NCBI GenBank assembly: GCA_016931415.1
Contig: JAFGEW010000072.1
Coordinates: 1-64,000, forward strand
Origin: Verrucomicrobiota bacterium
GTDB taxonomy: Bacteria; Auribacterota; JABMQX01; JAFGEW01
Length of the DNA: 64,000 nt
Reading direction: 5' to 3'
The notes under the pieces were generated by a model, which saw nothing but the letters and a program-made list of their open reading frames with translations, was not told the DNA's origin and made no database searches. Position numbers and translations under genes: made by a program. Shown piece after piece: positions 32,171 through 40,604 of this stretch. Each line of letters begins with the position of its first letter. The stretch's first letter is position 1.

Positions 32171-35100
32171 ATGTTCAAGCACCTCCGCCTTGCAGTCGCT
32201 GCTATTGTCTTGCTTTCTGTCGGGTGTGCCACCACAAACACGGGCAGACTCAACTCCAGGAATGCCGAGCAGCGCAACGCCCCCTCGATTTCGCGTCCGG
32301 AAGTCGTCAAGGAGGACTCCTGGGGCCGTGCTGCAATCCATGGCCGCGTGCTCGCACCGGACGGGACGCCCCTCAATGACGCACAGGCCATGGGCTCGTT
32401 CACGTCCTGGGCGTTCTCCCCCTGCCATGCCAACGGTTCTTTTGAGCTGGACGATCTCGCTCCCGGCAGGCATGCGTTGATGTTCTGGCACCGGGACTAC
32501 GCGCCCGGCATCTTCGGCCCCGTCGACCTCAAGGCAGACGAGCTCCTGCGTGGCGTGGAGATCCGCCTCGCTCCCGGAGGCTTCGTGAGCGGGACCGTGC
32601 GGAACGAGCAAGGCGAAGCCGTCGAGAACGCCCATATATGCATCCAGCGGGCAGAGGAACCGGAGGGCGACCTTGGCAAGATTGCCACGGAGCTCCTGAT
32701 GCGTCCGATGTGGCAGGCGACCTCCATGATGGGTCACTACTCATCAGACGCCCTGCTCCCGGGCACGTATCGGATCAGCACACCACTCGGCCTCGCGGAA
32801 TCCCTCGTCGAGGTGCGGGTCGGTGAGCGGATCGAAGGCATCGACCTCGTTGTCGGCAAGGGCATGGCCGTCAAAGGGCATGTCCTCGACTGGGACGATA
32901 GCCCGGTTGAGAACGCACGGATCACCGCCCCAGGGAACTGGGAGGGCATTCTCACCGACTCGGATGGGCGCTTTGAGCTGTGGGGTTTCGAGCCGGGCCC
33001 GTGCGACATCTACGTGGAGGCCGATGACTTCCACGGAAGCTCGCTGGCAACGACGGCACCCGTCGAGGACTGCCAGATCCAACTCGTCCCTCGGCCTGTC
33101 ATCCACTTACGCGCCGTGGACAGGCAGACCCGGCAACAGGTCAACGTGACGGGTGTGAGCGTAGACTCAGCCTCGTTCTGCCAATGCGACCCGCGGTCGG
33201 ACGAGCCCGTGCGAGTTCCACTCTCAGGATCCGGAGATTACTCGCTCACCCTCTACGCCGACAAGTATGCTCCAGCAGTCATCGACGCAGTGCGGGTGCT
33301 CGACGGCGAGATAGTCGAGGAACTCGTCGTTGAGATGACCCAGGGCACGACGCTCCTCTTTCACGTCCTCGACAGACAGACCGGCCTTCCCATCGAAGAC
33401 GCGTGCATCAAGGACGAGGGGAAAACAGACACACGCGGGCGGTGCACGGTCGAGCATCTGGAGTCGGGGCTTCACGAATTCGAGATTTCGCACCCCTCCT
33501 TCGCCTTGCAGGTCATCACGGTCGAGACGAGCGAACTCGATTCGATGAAGGAAGTCACTGTTGCTCTCGACACCGGGGTCACCCTCCGTGGGCAAGTCCT
33601 CTCCAAGCGCACGGGAGAACCCATCGAGAACGCATGGGTTTCTCTTCGTAAGGACGAACTCTTCACCCCTCACAATACCAGCAGGGGTGAGTACTGTACC
33701 CGGTCACGGACCGACGGTAGTTTCAGCTTCCGCCTCGACCCTGAGGGCGAGGAGCGCCTCGCGCCCGGCCGCTACACGCTCGACGTGTCGCACAAGAACT
33801 ACGCACCAATCCATTCCCAGCTTACACTCGATGCTGAGCCGGGGCGTTTCCTCCCGCTCGCGCTGGAGAATGGCTTTCGCCTTTGCGGCAGCGTCATGAC
33901 AAGGGACGGCAGACCGGCCAGCCGCTGCTCTATCCGGCTCACGGGCATGGAAGGGCAGCGCTACTGCCGGGCCGGGCAGGTCAATGCGGACGGCACCTAC
34001 GAAGTGGGGCATCTGAACCCGGGAACATACGAGGTCGAGATCGAGAGATGGCCCGCCTTCGACGTGTCATACGTCGTTATCAGCGAGGACACACGCGCCG
34101 ACTTCTTCGTTGGAGGGGCCGCAGTCTGTGGCGTGGTCACTGTCGCGGACATGAGACGCTACCCGAACCTTCTCTTCATCGAGTCCCAACAACGGGGCTT
34201 CCTATGGCGCGGAACTCGCGCCCGTGGTGCGTGCGACGACGATGGGGCGTTCCGCGTCGAGCACCTGCCGCCCGGCACTTACACCCTTGGCCTTGACACC
34301 CGCGCCATGAATGCGCCCAACGATGCTCTGATGCACGACATCGTTCTCGATGATGAGGACGTCTCGGTCGATGCCGCCGACAGTGTGAACTGGGTCCGCG
34401 GTACGGTGAGAGCCGACACCGGGCGCCCCGCCGTCTTCGCTCGAGTCGAACTCATCACTGAACCGCCAGCCCACCGTGTCGAGGCGCTCGTCCGCGAGCT
34501 CCACTCAGACCGCCTCCCCCACGTGGCCGATGACAATGGTCGGTTCGGCATCGACTGCGTGCCTGCCGGTTCTCACTACCTCCTGGTAAGCAAGGGCGCC
34601 TATGCGACTCGTGCCGTGCGGGTGCACAAGACGGTCGGCGAAGACCTCACAGGCCTTGACGTTGTCCTTGAGCCGTCGTGCCTCCTGACGATCGAGTGCC
34701 GGAACCCCGACGGCACCATCTCCGACAGCTTCTGGCTGGCCGTCGTCGACAACCAAGGACGGCCCCTCCTCAACAACTGGGTGTGCCCTGATCGCTCCAC
34801 GGGCGAAGTGCTCATCGCAAGCCTCGGTCCCGGCCCATACGAGATCGTCGCCAAAGCCCCCGACCATGCCATCCTGAGAAAGAACGTCGTCCTCGTTCGC
34901 GGCGCGGTCAACCACGAGCAGCTCGACCTCGAGCCGGGCCACACGTTGGAAGTCATCGTCGTCGGTCAGAACGGTGAACCGGTCTCGCTCGCCGAGGTCG
35001 TCCTCGACACGGGCGATGACGTTGCTCTCTCAGCGGAACTGATCAGATGTCAGGGCGTAAGAACAACCGACGCCCAAGGCATAACAACCCTCCAGCACGT

Positions 35101-35266
35101 CGTGGACGGTACATGCACCGTCCGCGTTCTCGCCGATGGATTTCAGCACGCCGAACAGCATGTCCGCATTGCCGGACACGATACACTGACAACGATCACC
35201 CTCATACCTTTGCTTCCCCCGGCCCCCACGACGCCGCCTACCTCTTCCCCCGCTTCATCAAGCTGA
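32171..35266 (+). CDS. Large lipoprotein of carboxypeptidase-regulatory-like repeats
   Basis: About 1031 residues. The start MFKHLRLAVAAIVLLSVGC is a signal peptide with a lipobox, so it is membrane-anchored and faces the periplasm or cell surface. The rest is about ten beta-sandwich repeats of about 90 residues, each opening with a G-x-V...G-x-P-x-x-x-A pattern (IHGRVLAPDGTPLNDA, VSGTVRNEQGEAVENA, VKGHVLDWDDSPVENA, LRGQVLSKRTGEPIENA, VRGTVRADTGRPAVFA). No enzyme motif is seen; such proteins bind surfaces or polysaccharides. The last 18 or so residues (proline/serine-rich) are read out of frame from the second 72-bp carA repeat, so the original C-terminus is probably lost. Confidence 0.8.
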   Translation: MFKHLRLAVAAIVLLSVGCATTNTGRLNSRNAEQRNAPSISRPEVVKEDSWGRAAIHGRVLAPDGTPLNDAQAMGSFTSWAFSPCHANGSFELDDLAPGRHALMFWHRDYAPGIFGPVDLKADELLRGVEIRLAPGGFVSGTVRNEQGEAVENAHICIQRAEEPEGDLGKIATELLMRPMWQATSMMGHYSSDALLPGTYRISTPLGLAESLVEVRVGERIEGIDLVVGKGMAVKGHVLDWDDSPVENARITAPGNWEGILTDSDGRFELWGFEPGPCDIYVEADDFHGSSLATTAPVEDCQIQLVPRPVIHLRAVDRQTRQQVNVTGVSVDSASFCQCDPRSDEPVRVPLSGSGDYSLTLYADKYAPAVIDAVRVLDGEIVEELVVEMTQGTTLLFHVLDRQTGLPIEDACIKDEGKTDTRGRCTVEHLESGLHEFEISHPSFALQVITVETSELDSMKEVTVALDTGVTLRGQVLSKRTGEPIENAWVSLRKDELFTPHNTSRGEYCTRSRTDGSFSFRLDPEGEERLAPGRYTLDVSHKNYAPIHSQLTLDAEPGRFLPLALENGFRLCGSVMTRDGRPASRCSIRLTGMEGQRYCRAGQVNADGTYEVGHLNPGTYEVEIERWPAFDVSYVVISEDTRADFFVGGAAVCGVVTVADMRRYPNLLFIESQQRGFLWRGTRARGACDDDGAFRVEHLPPGTYTLGLDTRAMNAPNDALMHDIVLDDEDVSVDAADSVNWVRGTVRADTGRPAVFARVELITEPPAHRVEALVRELHSDRLPHVADDNGRFGIDCVPAGSHYLLVSKGAYATRAVRVHKTVGEDLTGLDVVLEPSCLLTIECRNPDGTISDSFWLAVVDNQGRPLLNNWVCPDRSTGEVLIASLGPGPYEIVAKAPDHAILRKNVVLVRGAVNHEQLDLEPGHTLEVIVVGQNGEPVSLAEVVLDTGDDVALSAELIRCQGVRTTDAQGITTLQHVVDGTCTVRVLADGFQHAEQHVRIAGHDTLTTITLIPLLPPAPTTPPTSSPASSS

Positions 35267-35283
35267 TGGAAAAACACCCCATC
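35212..35283 (+). repeat. 72-bp direct repeat, copy B (carA 3' end remnant)
   Basis: Exact copy of 31919-31990. In the carA frame it continues to KHPITP and a TAG at 35290-35292, so this may be the original end of carA, displaced 3.29 kb. The lipoprotein gene reads into it in another frame and stops at 35266. Confidence 0.95.
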
Positions 35284-35289
35284 ACACCG

Positions 35290-35318
35290 TAGGCATTCAC
35301 GGGGCCCCGGGATACAAT
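35290..35318 (+). promoter_or_regulatory. Possible promoter of the membrane TPR gene
   Basis: TAGGCA, 17-base spacer, TACAAT; 30 bases before the start at 35348. The -10 matches at five of six positions. Confidence 0.5.
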
Positions 35319-35347
35319 GTCGGCGGCGATTCGCGAGGGGACCGACC

Positions 35348-36268
35348 GTGAGTCTGCTCTTCAAGATCTACACGATCCTCAAAGGGCATCCGCCACCCGA
35401 GCTACCCGAAGAGTGGTCTTGGCCGAGCGGCATGCGCAAGTTCGGCTTCTGGGCCCCGCTCGGTTGTCTCATTGCCGCGGGTTTCCTCTACCTGTTCTTT
35501 CCCGACTGGGCGGAAGCTCCTCGACACAAGTACCTCAATCCTTCGCCGTACTGGGACATGCTTCTGTGGGGTGCGGGCGGGAGTGCAGGCATCGCCCTGT
35601 TCGTGTTCCTCCAGAACAAGCGCTGGCTCGACGTGTTGTACCTTCTCTTCTCGTATGTCGGATTTGGCTTGTGGATCGCCGCTTACGTTGTCGCACCGCG
35701 CGGGGGCCGGATCGCGCTCGTTCTCACGGGTGCCCTTGCCGTGTCCGGCTGGGGCGTCTTCACCGGGACCCGCAGGCTACGCCGGACGCGCGATGCTCGC
35801 GCGCGCGTCAACACCGCCTCCGAGTTGCTCAGGCAGGGCCAAACCCGCAAGGCCCTCGCCTTGCTCGACGTCGCGGTGAGGAACGACGAGCGAAACGCGC
35901 TCGGCTGGCTCACTCGCGGCCTCGTGCTGGCCCAGACCGGCCGCGACGAGGAAGCGATTGCCAACCTCACGAGTGCCATCGAGCTTGAGCCCCACCTGCT
36001 CCTCGCCCTCAAGACTCGCGGCGTCCTCCACGCACGCGAAGGGCGACACCAGGCAGCCGCCGCCGACTTCTCCAGCGCCCTCATCGAACATCCCGACGAT
36101 GGCGATCTCTATGTCCACCGCGCCGAAGCGTTCATCGCCCTTGAGGCCTATGACCGCGCTTGGGGTGACGCCAAGCGGGCCGACAAGCGCGGCCATCCCG
36201 AAGCCCCTCACCTGCTGCAGAAACTCCGCCACCTCGCCCCAGGCTACGAGTCTCGCGGCCAGGTGTAG
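35348..36268 (+). CDS. Membrane protein with C-terminal TPR repeats
   Basis: 306 residues. About four membrane segments in the first half (FGFWAPLGCLIAAGFLYLFF, MLLWGAGGSAGIALFVFLQN, LDVLYLLFSYVGFGLWIAAY, IALVLTGALAVSGWGVFTG), then three TPR units (ASELLRQGQTRKALALLDVA, GLVLAQTGRDEEAIANLTSA, HRAEAFIALEAYDRAWGDAK). GTG start with GAGGGG seven bases upstream. TPRs should face the cytoplasm if the N-terminus is inside. No enzyme motif; partner unknown. Confidence 0.75.
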   Translation: MSLLFKIYTILKGHPPPELPEEWSWPSGMRKFGFWAPLGCLIAAGFLYLFFPDWAEAPRHKYLNPSPYWDMLLWGAGGSAGIALFVFLQNKRWLDVLYLLFSYVGFGLWIAAYVVAPRGGRIALVLTGALAVSGWGVFTGTRRLRRTRDARARVNTASELLRQGQTRKALALLDVAVRNDERNALGWLTRGLVLAQTGRDEEAIANLTSAIELEPHLLLALKTRGVLHAREGRHQAAAADFSSALIEHPDDGDLYVHRAEAFIALEAYDRAWGDAKRADKRGHPEAPHLLQKLRHLAPGYESRGQV

Positions 36269-36301
36269 ACCATAGCCGGTCCGCCCCCCGGCATGGCCGG
36301 G

Positions 36302-36330
36302 TTGCGCGCGCCGGGCGCGCGCGGTACACT
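36302..36330 (+). promoter_or_regulatory. Possible promoter with a GC-only palindrome in its spacer
   Basis: TTGCGC, 17-base spacer, TACACT. The spacer and -35 box are covered by a perfect palindrome of alternating G and C (36304-36322, nine-base arms, one-base centre). It could instead be a hairpin ending the TPR transcript. Confidence 0.4.
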
Positions 36331-36368
36331 CACGCCGCTACGAAGTGCGATGCGAGGAACCGTGTCCC

Positions 36369-36980
36369 ATGCGTTTTGACGATGGCGAGTCGAGATACAG
36401 CCGCTACGCGAGGCGGTCACAGACGCAGCAGAAGCGCCTGATCATCTACATCGTGGTCCTTGTCGGCGTCCTGGTGGCGATGTTCGCCCTCAAGCGCGGA
36501 CGCTCGTCGATCGACTGGGCGCCGTCGTTCGAGGCGGCCAAGGCCCGCGCAAGCGCCGAGGACAAGCCGATCCTCGCCTTTTTCTACATGGGCGACAGCG
36601 AAGACTGCCAACGCATGGCGCGCGACACCTTCGGTGACCCTGCTGTCCGCGCCAGGGCTGCCGGTTTCGTCTGCGTGCGCCTCGACGCCGAGGCGCATCC
36701 CGAGACCGCCAAGCGCTGTCTGGTCAATGTGCTCGATTACCCCGCCGTCGCCTTCCTCTCGCCCGCCGGCGAGAGGCTGCTTGTCTTCTGGGGCGATCGC
36801 GACCCGAGGCACATGCTCCGCGAAATGGATACGGCAATGGAGGAGTGGCAACTGAGCCGGATCGTCGAAAGCCCCTCGCTCCCGCCGCGCAGCGCCGAGC
36901 CTTCGAGGGGCGACGCCGACTCGTCCGAGCCGACCAGCCAGGCAGAGTCGCCCGGATCGCCCGCACCGGACGGCGACTGA
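36369..36980 (+). CDS. Membrane-anchored thioredoxin-fold protein lacking the CxxC pair
   Basis: About 203 residues: a basic N-terminus, one membrane anchor near 28-46 (LIIYIVVLVGVLVAMFAL), a thioredoxin-like domain (about 60-160; KPILAFFYMGDSEDCQRMAR, CVRLDAEAHPETAKRCLV, YPAVAFLSPAGERLLVFWGD) and a Pro/Ser/Glu-rich tail. The active-site position has a single Cys (GDSEDC) instead of CxxC, so it is not a normal disulfide oxidoreductase. ATG 36369 is chosen over GTG 36345 because GAGGAA lies upstream. Resembles the Thioredoxin_7/DUF255 group. Role unknown. Confidence 0.7.
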   Translation: MRFDDGESRYSRYARRSQTQQKRLIIYIVVLVGVLVAMFALKRGRSSIDWAPSFEAAKARASAEDKPILAFFYMGDSEDCQRMARDTFGDPAVRARAAGFVCVRLDAEAHPETAKRCLVNVLDYPAVAFLSPAGERLLVFWGDRDPRHMLREMDTAMEEWQLSRIVESPSLPPRSAEPSRGDADSSEPTSQAESPGSPAPDGD

Positions 36981-37049
36981 GACGCCGGCCCTGCACTGGA
37001 ACCTCTTCCCGCCGATGCCCGTCCCAGGGAGAGGCTGTTGCGCTGTGCG

Positions 37050-37078
37050 TTGCGTCCGGGGAAGACCAACCGTATAAT
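37050..37078 (+). promoter_or_regulatory. Housekeeping promoter of the M28-like gene
   Basis: TTGCGT, 17-base spacer, TATAAT (perfect -10). It lies about 70 bases before the GTG start at 37151. Confidence 0.65.
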
Positions 37079-37150
37079 GCAGCCGCCGGGAGTCGCACGG
37101 CCATGCAGAGCCGCGAATCGGCGTGGACCATCGACAGAAGGAGAGTGCAA

Positions 37151-39427
37151 GTGCTTGTACAACACCGGCTTGCGAGGGTCGGATCAGACCGGCCAGGGAA
37201 GGTCGGGCACGGTCTCGCCTCGACATCGAATCCGGCTTGGCCGGTTCTTCTGGCCGCCACCTGCCTGTTCGGCCTGTTCACCGTCCTCCTGCGCGGTGCA
37301 GGCGCCTGGGCTCAACCGACATCTCAGGTGATCAGCCAAAGCGATCCGGCTATGACCGGCGAGGTACCCTATGCGCCGCCATTCGACAAGGAGCAGCGCG
37401 CGGCGATCGCCGAGAGGCTCGACATGCAGCGCACGCTCAGGCACATCGAGCGGCTCTCGAGCTATCACCGCCCGGCGCCCTCGCCGGGCCTTGACCGCGC
37501 CATGCGCTACATCGAGCGCGAGCTCAGGGCCGCCGGCCTCACCGACGTCGAGACGATCACGTACCAGTGCGACGGCAAGACGGCTTGGTGGGTCGGCCCC
37601 ACGCCCCCGGCTTGGACGTGCGATAGGGCCACGCTCTCGATCGAAGCACCGGACCGCATGGCGATCGCCGACTGGGAGACCGCTCCGGCGCGTGTCACCA
37701 CGTTTTCCACCTCGTGCAACGTGACTGCCGACGTGGTCGAAGTCACCGACTGGGACAGCGGCCAGCTCAACCTCAAGGGCAAGATCGTCCTCACAAGCGC
37801 GGCGCCGCTCGTCGCCCACGACAAGGCCGTGCAAGCCGGTGCGGTGGGCGTGCTCTTGGCGCCGCCAGCCGATCCGAAGGACGACAAGCTGCGCGGGGCC
37901 GTCGGCGCCTCATCACTCAGCGACGACCCGAAGGACTGGGCGTCGAACCGCTTCGCGTTCAACATCTCCTTCCTCGAGGCCGAGACCATCCGGACCGCGC
38001 TCGCCGACGGCAAGCGCGTCCGCGTCAAGGCCGTCATCGAGGGCGCCCGCACCGCGCCCGCCACGGCGCCAATCGTCACCGCCTGGATCCGGCCCTCCAA
38101 GCCGACGACGCGCACGGTCCTTCTGCTGGCAGAGGTCGCCGGCCCGAAGCCCGGCGCCAACGGCGTTTCGGGTGCCGCCGCGCTCCTGAGCCTGGCGCGC
38201 AACTACGTCGAGCTGCTCGACGATGGCTCACTCCTGGCGCCCGAGCGCAACATCCAGGTCCTCTTCGTCCCGGACCTCGTCGGCGCCCGCGCCTACGTCG
38301 AGAAGCGCCGCGCGCAGGTCGGAAACGTGCTCGCCGTAATCCACCTTGGCATCATCGGCACCAACACCGAGACCGGACCGTTCAAGGATCGTCCACTCAG
38401 CATCGCCGATGGCGGCTGGCTCCTGCCTTCCTGCGTGCCGTATCTCGCCTTGGACATCGGCCGCTACTGCGCCACAGCCAACTTGGTCGATGTGGCCGGC
38501 CGCAACGCGCCGCTCCTGCTGCGCATGCACGCACGCGGCCCGGTCAACGCCCAGACGGTCTTCTACGGCGGCGACTTGGGCATCCAGACGGTGTCGATCT
38601 CGTACCTGCCCGACTCGGCAACCAATACGAGCATCGACACCCTGAACGAGCTCGACGCCACCGCTCTCAGACGAGCCTCGTACATCGCCCTCGGCACGGC
38701 GTATGCGCTCGCCACGCCTGCACAGCAGGAGCTCCAGCGCTTCGGCTCGCTCATCGGCGCCTACAGCATGCACGATCTCAGCGGAAGCCTTATCGTCTTC
38801 GGCATGCTTCTGGTTCAGCCCCCCAAGGGCGAGATCGTCGACCTCTACACGTACATCGACGCCGTAGTGACCCAGAACCAGACGCGCAACAGGACCACAA
38901 CTAGCGACGCGCTCAAAATCCTGGTCGAACCCAAGGAGGAGAACGCCGTCAGGCGCTTCGGGTCCACGGCCGAAGCGGCGTACAGGCAGCGCGTCGAGCA
39001 GGACGTCAAGCTCTACGAGGCCCGCCCCGCTCAACTCAGCGGCGAGGCCAGCAAGGCGCTTTCTGAGAAGCGCGTTGCCCTCCTTGGCGAAATCCCCACG
39101 ATGCGCTGGCGCGGCCCTGTCACGCCTGAGCTGCTCGAACGCCATGCGCCGATGGTCCTCCCGATCCCCGAAGCCGTCGACATCACCGCGCTGTTTGCCC
39201 TCATCAACAGCGAGCGCGCACTCTACAATGTCTGGGCTGAACACGAGGCAATGAAGTGGATCGGCATCCCGTTCCCGCTGCCGCCGTCGGACAAGGTGGA
39301 ACTCCCGCCTCGGGCCGATCTCGACGAGACGATCGCCTTCCTTCGTCGCTGCGAGAAGGCGGGCGTCATCGCGATCCGACCGAGACAGGAACCGAGCACG
39401 CGCAGCGCGTCGGGCGGAAGCTCTTGA
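37151..39427 (+). CDS. M28-peptidase-like protein with lost metal ligands
   Basis: About 758 residues with an N-terminal membrane anchor or signal (about 30-55; WPVLLAATCLFGLFTVLLRG). Residues about 90-300 resemble the lead-in and PA-type insert of M28 aminopeptidases (RYIERELRAAGLTDVETIT; LKGKIVLTSAAPLVAHDKAVQAGAVGVLL). The catalytic part keeps the frame GPKPGANGVSGAAALLSLAR but the usual H-x-D and the Asp of G-A-N-D-x-x-S-G are missing (AEVAG and GANGVSG), so zinc binding is unlikely. The C-terminal 250 residues are helical and unrecognised. GTG 37151 is preferred by AAGGAG seven bases upstream; ATG 37103 is an alternative. Probably a binding protein rather than a peptidase. Confidence 0.65.
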   Translation: MLVQHRLARVGSDRPGKVGHGLASTSNPAWPVLLAATCLFGLFTVLLRGAGAWAQPTSQVISQSDPAMTGEVPYAPPFDKEQRAAIAERLDMQRTLRHIERLSSYHRPAPSPGLDRAMRYIERELRAAGLTDVETITYQCDGKTAWWVGPTPPAWTCDRATLSIEAPDRMAIADWETAPARVTTFSTSCNVTADVVEVTDWDSGQLNLKGKIVLTSAAPLVAHDKAVQAGAVGVLLAPPADPKDDKLRGAVGASSLSDDPKDWASNRFAFNISFLEAETIRTALADGKRVRVKAVIEGARTAPATAPIVTAWIRPSKPTTRTVLLLAEVAGPKPGANGVSGAAALLSLARNYVELLDDGSLLAPERNIQVLFVPDLVGARAYVEKRRAQVGNVLAVIHLGIIGTNTETGPFKDRPLSIADGGWLLPSCVPYLALDIGRYCATANLVDVAGRNAPLLLRMHARGPVNAQTVFYGGDLGIQTVSISYLPDSATNTSIDTLNELDATALRRASYIALGTAYALATPAQQELQRFGSLIGAYSMHDLSGSLIVFGMLLVQPPKGEIVDLYTYIDAVVTQNQTRNRTTTSDALKILVEPKEENAVRRFGSTAEAAYRQRVEQDVKLYEARPAQLSGEASKALSEKRVALLGEIPTMRWRGPVTPELLERHAPMVLPIPEAVDITALFALINSERALYNVWAEHEAMKWIGIPFPLPPSDKVELPPRADLDETIAFLRRCEKAGVIAIRPRQEPSTRSASGGSS

Positions 39428-39452
39428 CGCCGACCTGGCATGCGCGTAGCCT
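39424..39452 (+). promoter_or_regulatory. Possible promoter of the glycan operon
   Basis: TTGACG, 17-base spacer, TAGCCT. The same bases contain TGGCATGCGCGTAGCC (39436-39451), a partial sigma-54 match with GG and GC ten bases apart but TAGC in place of TTGC. Either reading starts transcription after 39440, which rules out the most upstream start codon of the GT2 gene. Confidence 0.35.
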
Positions 39453-39520
39453 CATTCCCGTCGCACAGGCCATCGCGGCCCACGCGGAGCATGGCCCGAG
39501 AGGAGCTGCGGAACGAACCG

Positions 39521-40582
39521 ATGAACGCGATTCCTACGGCCTCCCGGATCGAGCGGTTCGACCCGGCCCGGGACGGCTTGGCCGAACCCAGCACACTGGG
39601 AGATGAGACGCCGCCCATGCTCTCCGTCGTCGTGCCTTTCTATAACGAACAGGACAACGTCCTGCCGATGCTCGAACGGCTCGTCGCCGAACTCGAGAAG
39701 CTCGGCGAGCCGTACGAGATCATCGCCATCGACGACGGAAGCACCGACTCCACCTTCGGCAAGCTGCGCGAGTGCTTTGCCTGCTACGAGCGCCTGCGCG
39801 TCGTAAGCTTCCGCCGCAACTTCGGCCAGACGGCCGCGCTCTCGGCCGGCATCAACCTGGCGCGCGGCAAGGTCATCGTGACCATCGACGGCGATCTCCA
39901 GAACGACCCAGCCGACATCCACAGGCTTCTCGACAAGATTAACGAGGGCTACGATATCGTCAGCGGCTGGCGCAAGGAGCGTAAGGAACGCTTCCTCGAC
40001 CGGCGTCTCCCGTCGCGCGTCGCCAACGCGCTCATCTCGCGCATCAGCCGCGTCAGACTCCACGATTACGGCTGCACCCTCAAAGCCTACGTGCGCGACG
40101 TTGTGAAGAACCTGAGCCTCTACGGCGATATGCACCGATTCATCCCCGCCATGGCGAGCCAGATGGGTGCGCGCGTCACCGAGATCGCGGTGAGCGACAA
40201 CCCGCGCCGCGCCGGCAAGAGCAAGTACGGCCTGACGCGCACCTACAAGGTCGTCCTCGACCTGCTCACGCTCAAGTTTATGCTCACGTTCTTCCACCGG
40301 CCGATGCTGCTCTTCGGCGTTGCCGGTTCCCTCGCGTCTCTCGTCGGCCTCGGCCTCGGCATTTATACGCTCATCTATCGATACATCCTGCTCCAGCCGG
40401 TCAGCGACCGGCCGTTGCTGATGCTCGGCCCGCCCTTCCTGTTCATCACCGGCCTGATCTTCATCAGCTTCGGGCTCCAGTTCGAGATGATGATGCGCAT
40501 GTACCACGAGTCGCAGAAGAAGCCGACCTACGTCGTCCGCGCCAAGCTCGACCGGACCGACCCCGACAACGAAAACGCCTGA
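39521..40582 (+). CDS. Polyprenyl-phosphate glycosyltransferase, GT2 (DPM1/GtrB-like)
   Basis: Moves a sugar from a nucleotide to polyprenyl phosphate on the inner face of the membrane. About 353 residues: GT-A domain with VVVPFYNEQDNV, AIDDGSTDST and metal-binding TIDGDLQNDP, then RNFGQTAALSAGI, ending in two membrane helices (LLFGVAGSLASLVGLGLGIY; LGPPFLFITGLIFISFGLQ). Start uncertain: ATG 39491, 39521 and 39617 are all in frame; 39521 gives a normal N-terminus. First gene of a glycan operon. Confidence 0.88.
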   Translation: MNAIPTASRIERFDPARDGLAEPSTLGDETPPMLSVVVPFYNEQDNVLPMLERLVAELEKLGEPYEIIAIDDGSTDSTFGKLRECFACYERLRVVSFRRNFGQTAALSAGINLARGKVIVTIDGDLQNDPADIHRLLDKINEGYDIVSGWRKERKERFLDRRLPSRVANALISRISRVRLHDYGCTLKAYVRDVVKNLSLYGDMHRFIPAMASQMGARVTEIAVSDNPRRAGKSKYGLTRTYKVVLDLLTLKFMLTFFHRPMLLFGVAGSLASLVGLGLGIYTLIYRYILLQPVSDRPLLMLGPPFLFITGLIFISFGLQFEMMMRMYHESQKKPTYVVRAKLDRTDPDNENA

Positions 40583-40604
40583 GTCGACCGACCGGAGTGC
40601 CGAT

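Noticed and set aside
31919-35283. Interpretation of the carA repeats as a complete mobile element
   Set aside because: No transposase, integrase or resolvase between the copies and no terminal inverted repeats at both ends, so it is reported as an insertion-like structure only.
35047-35292. Short plus-strand frame ending in a carA-like C-terminus
   Set aside because: Not a gene: its carA-like end is copy B of the 72-bp repeat, and the part before it is out of frame within the lipoprotein gene.
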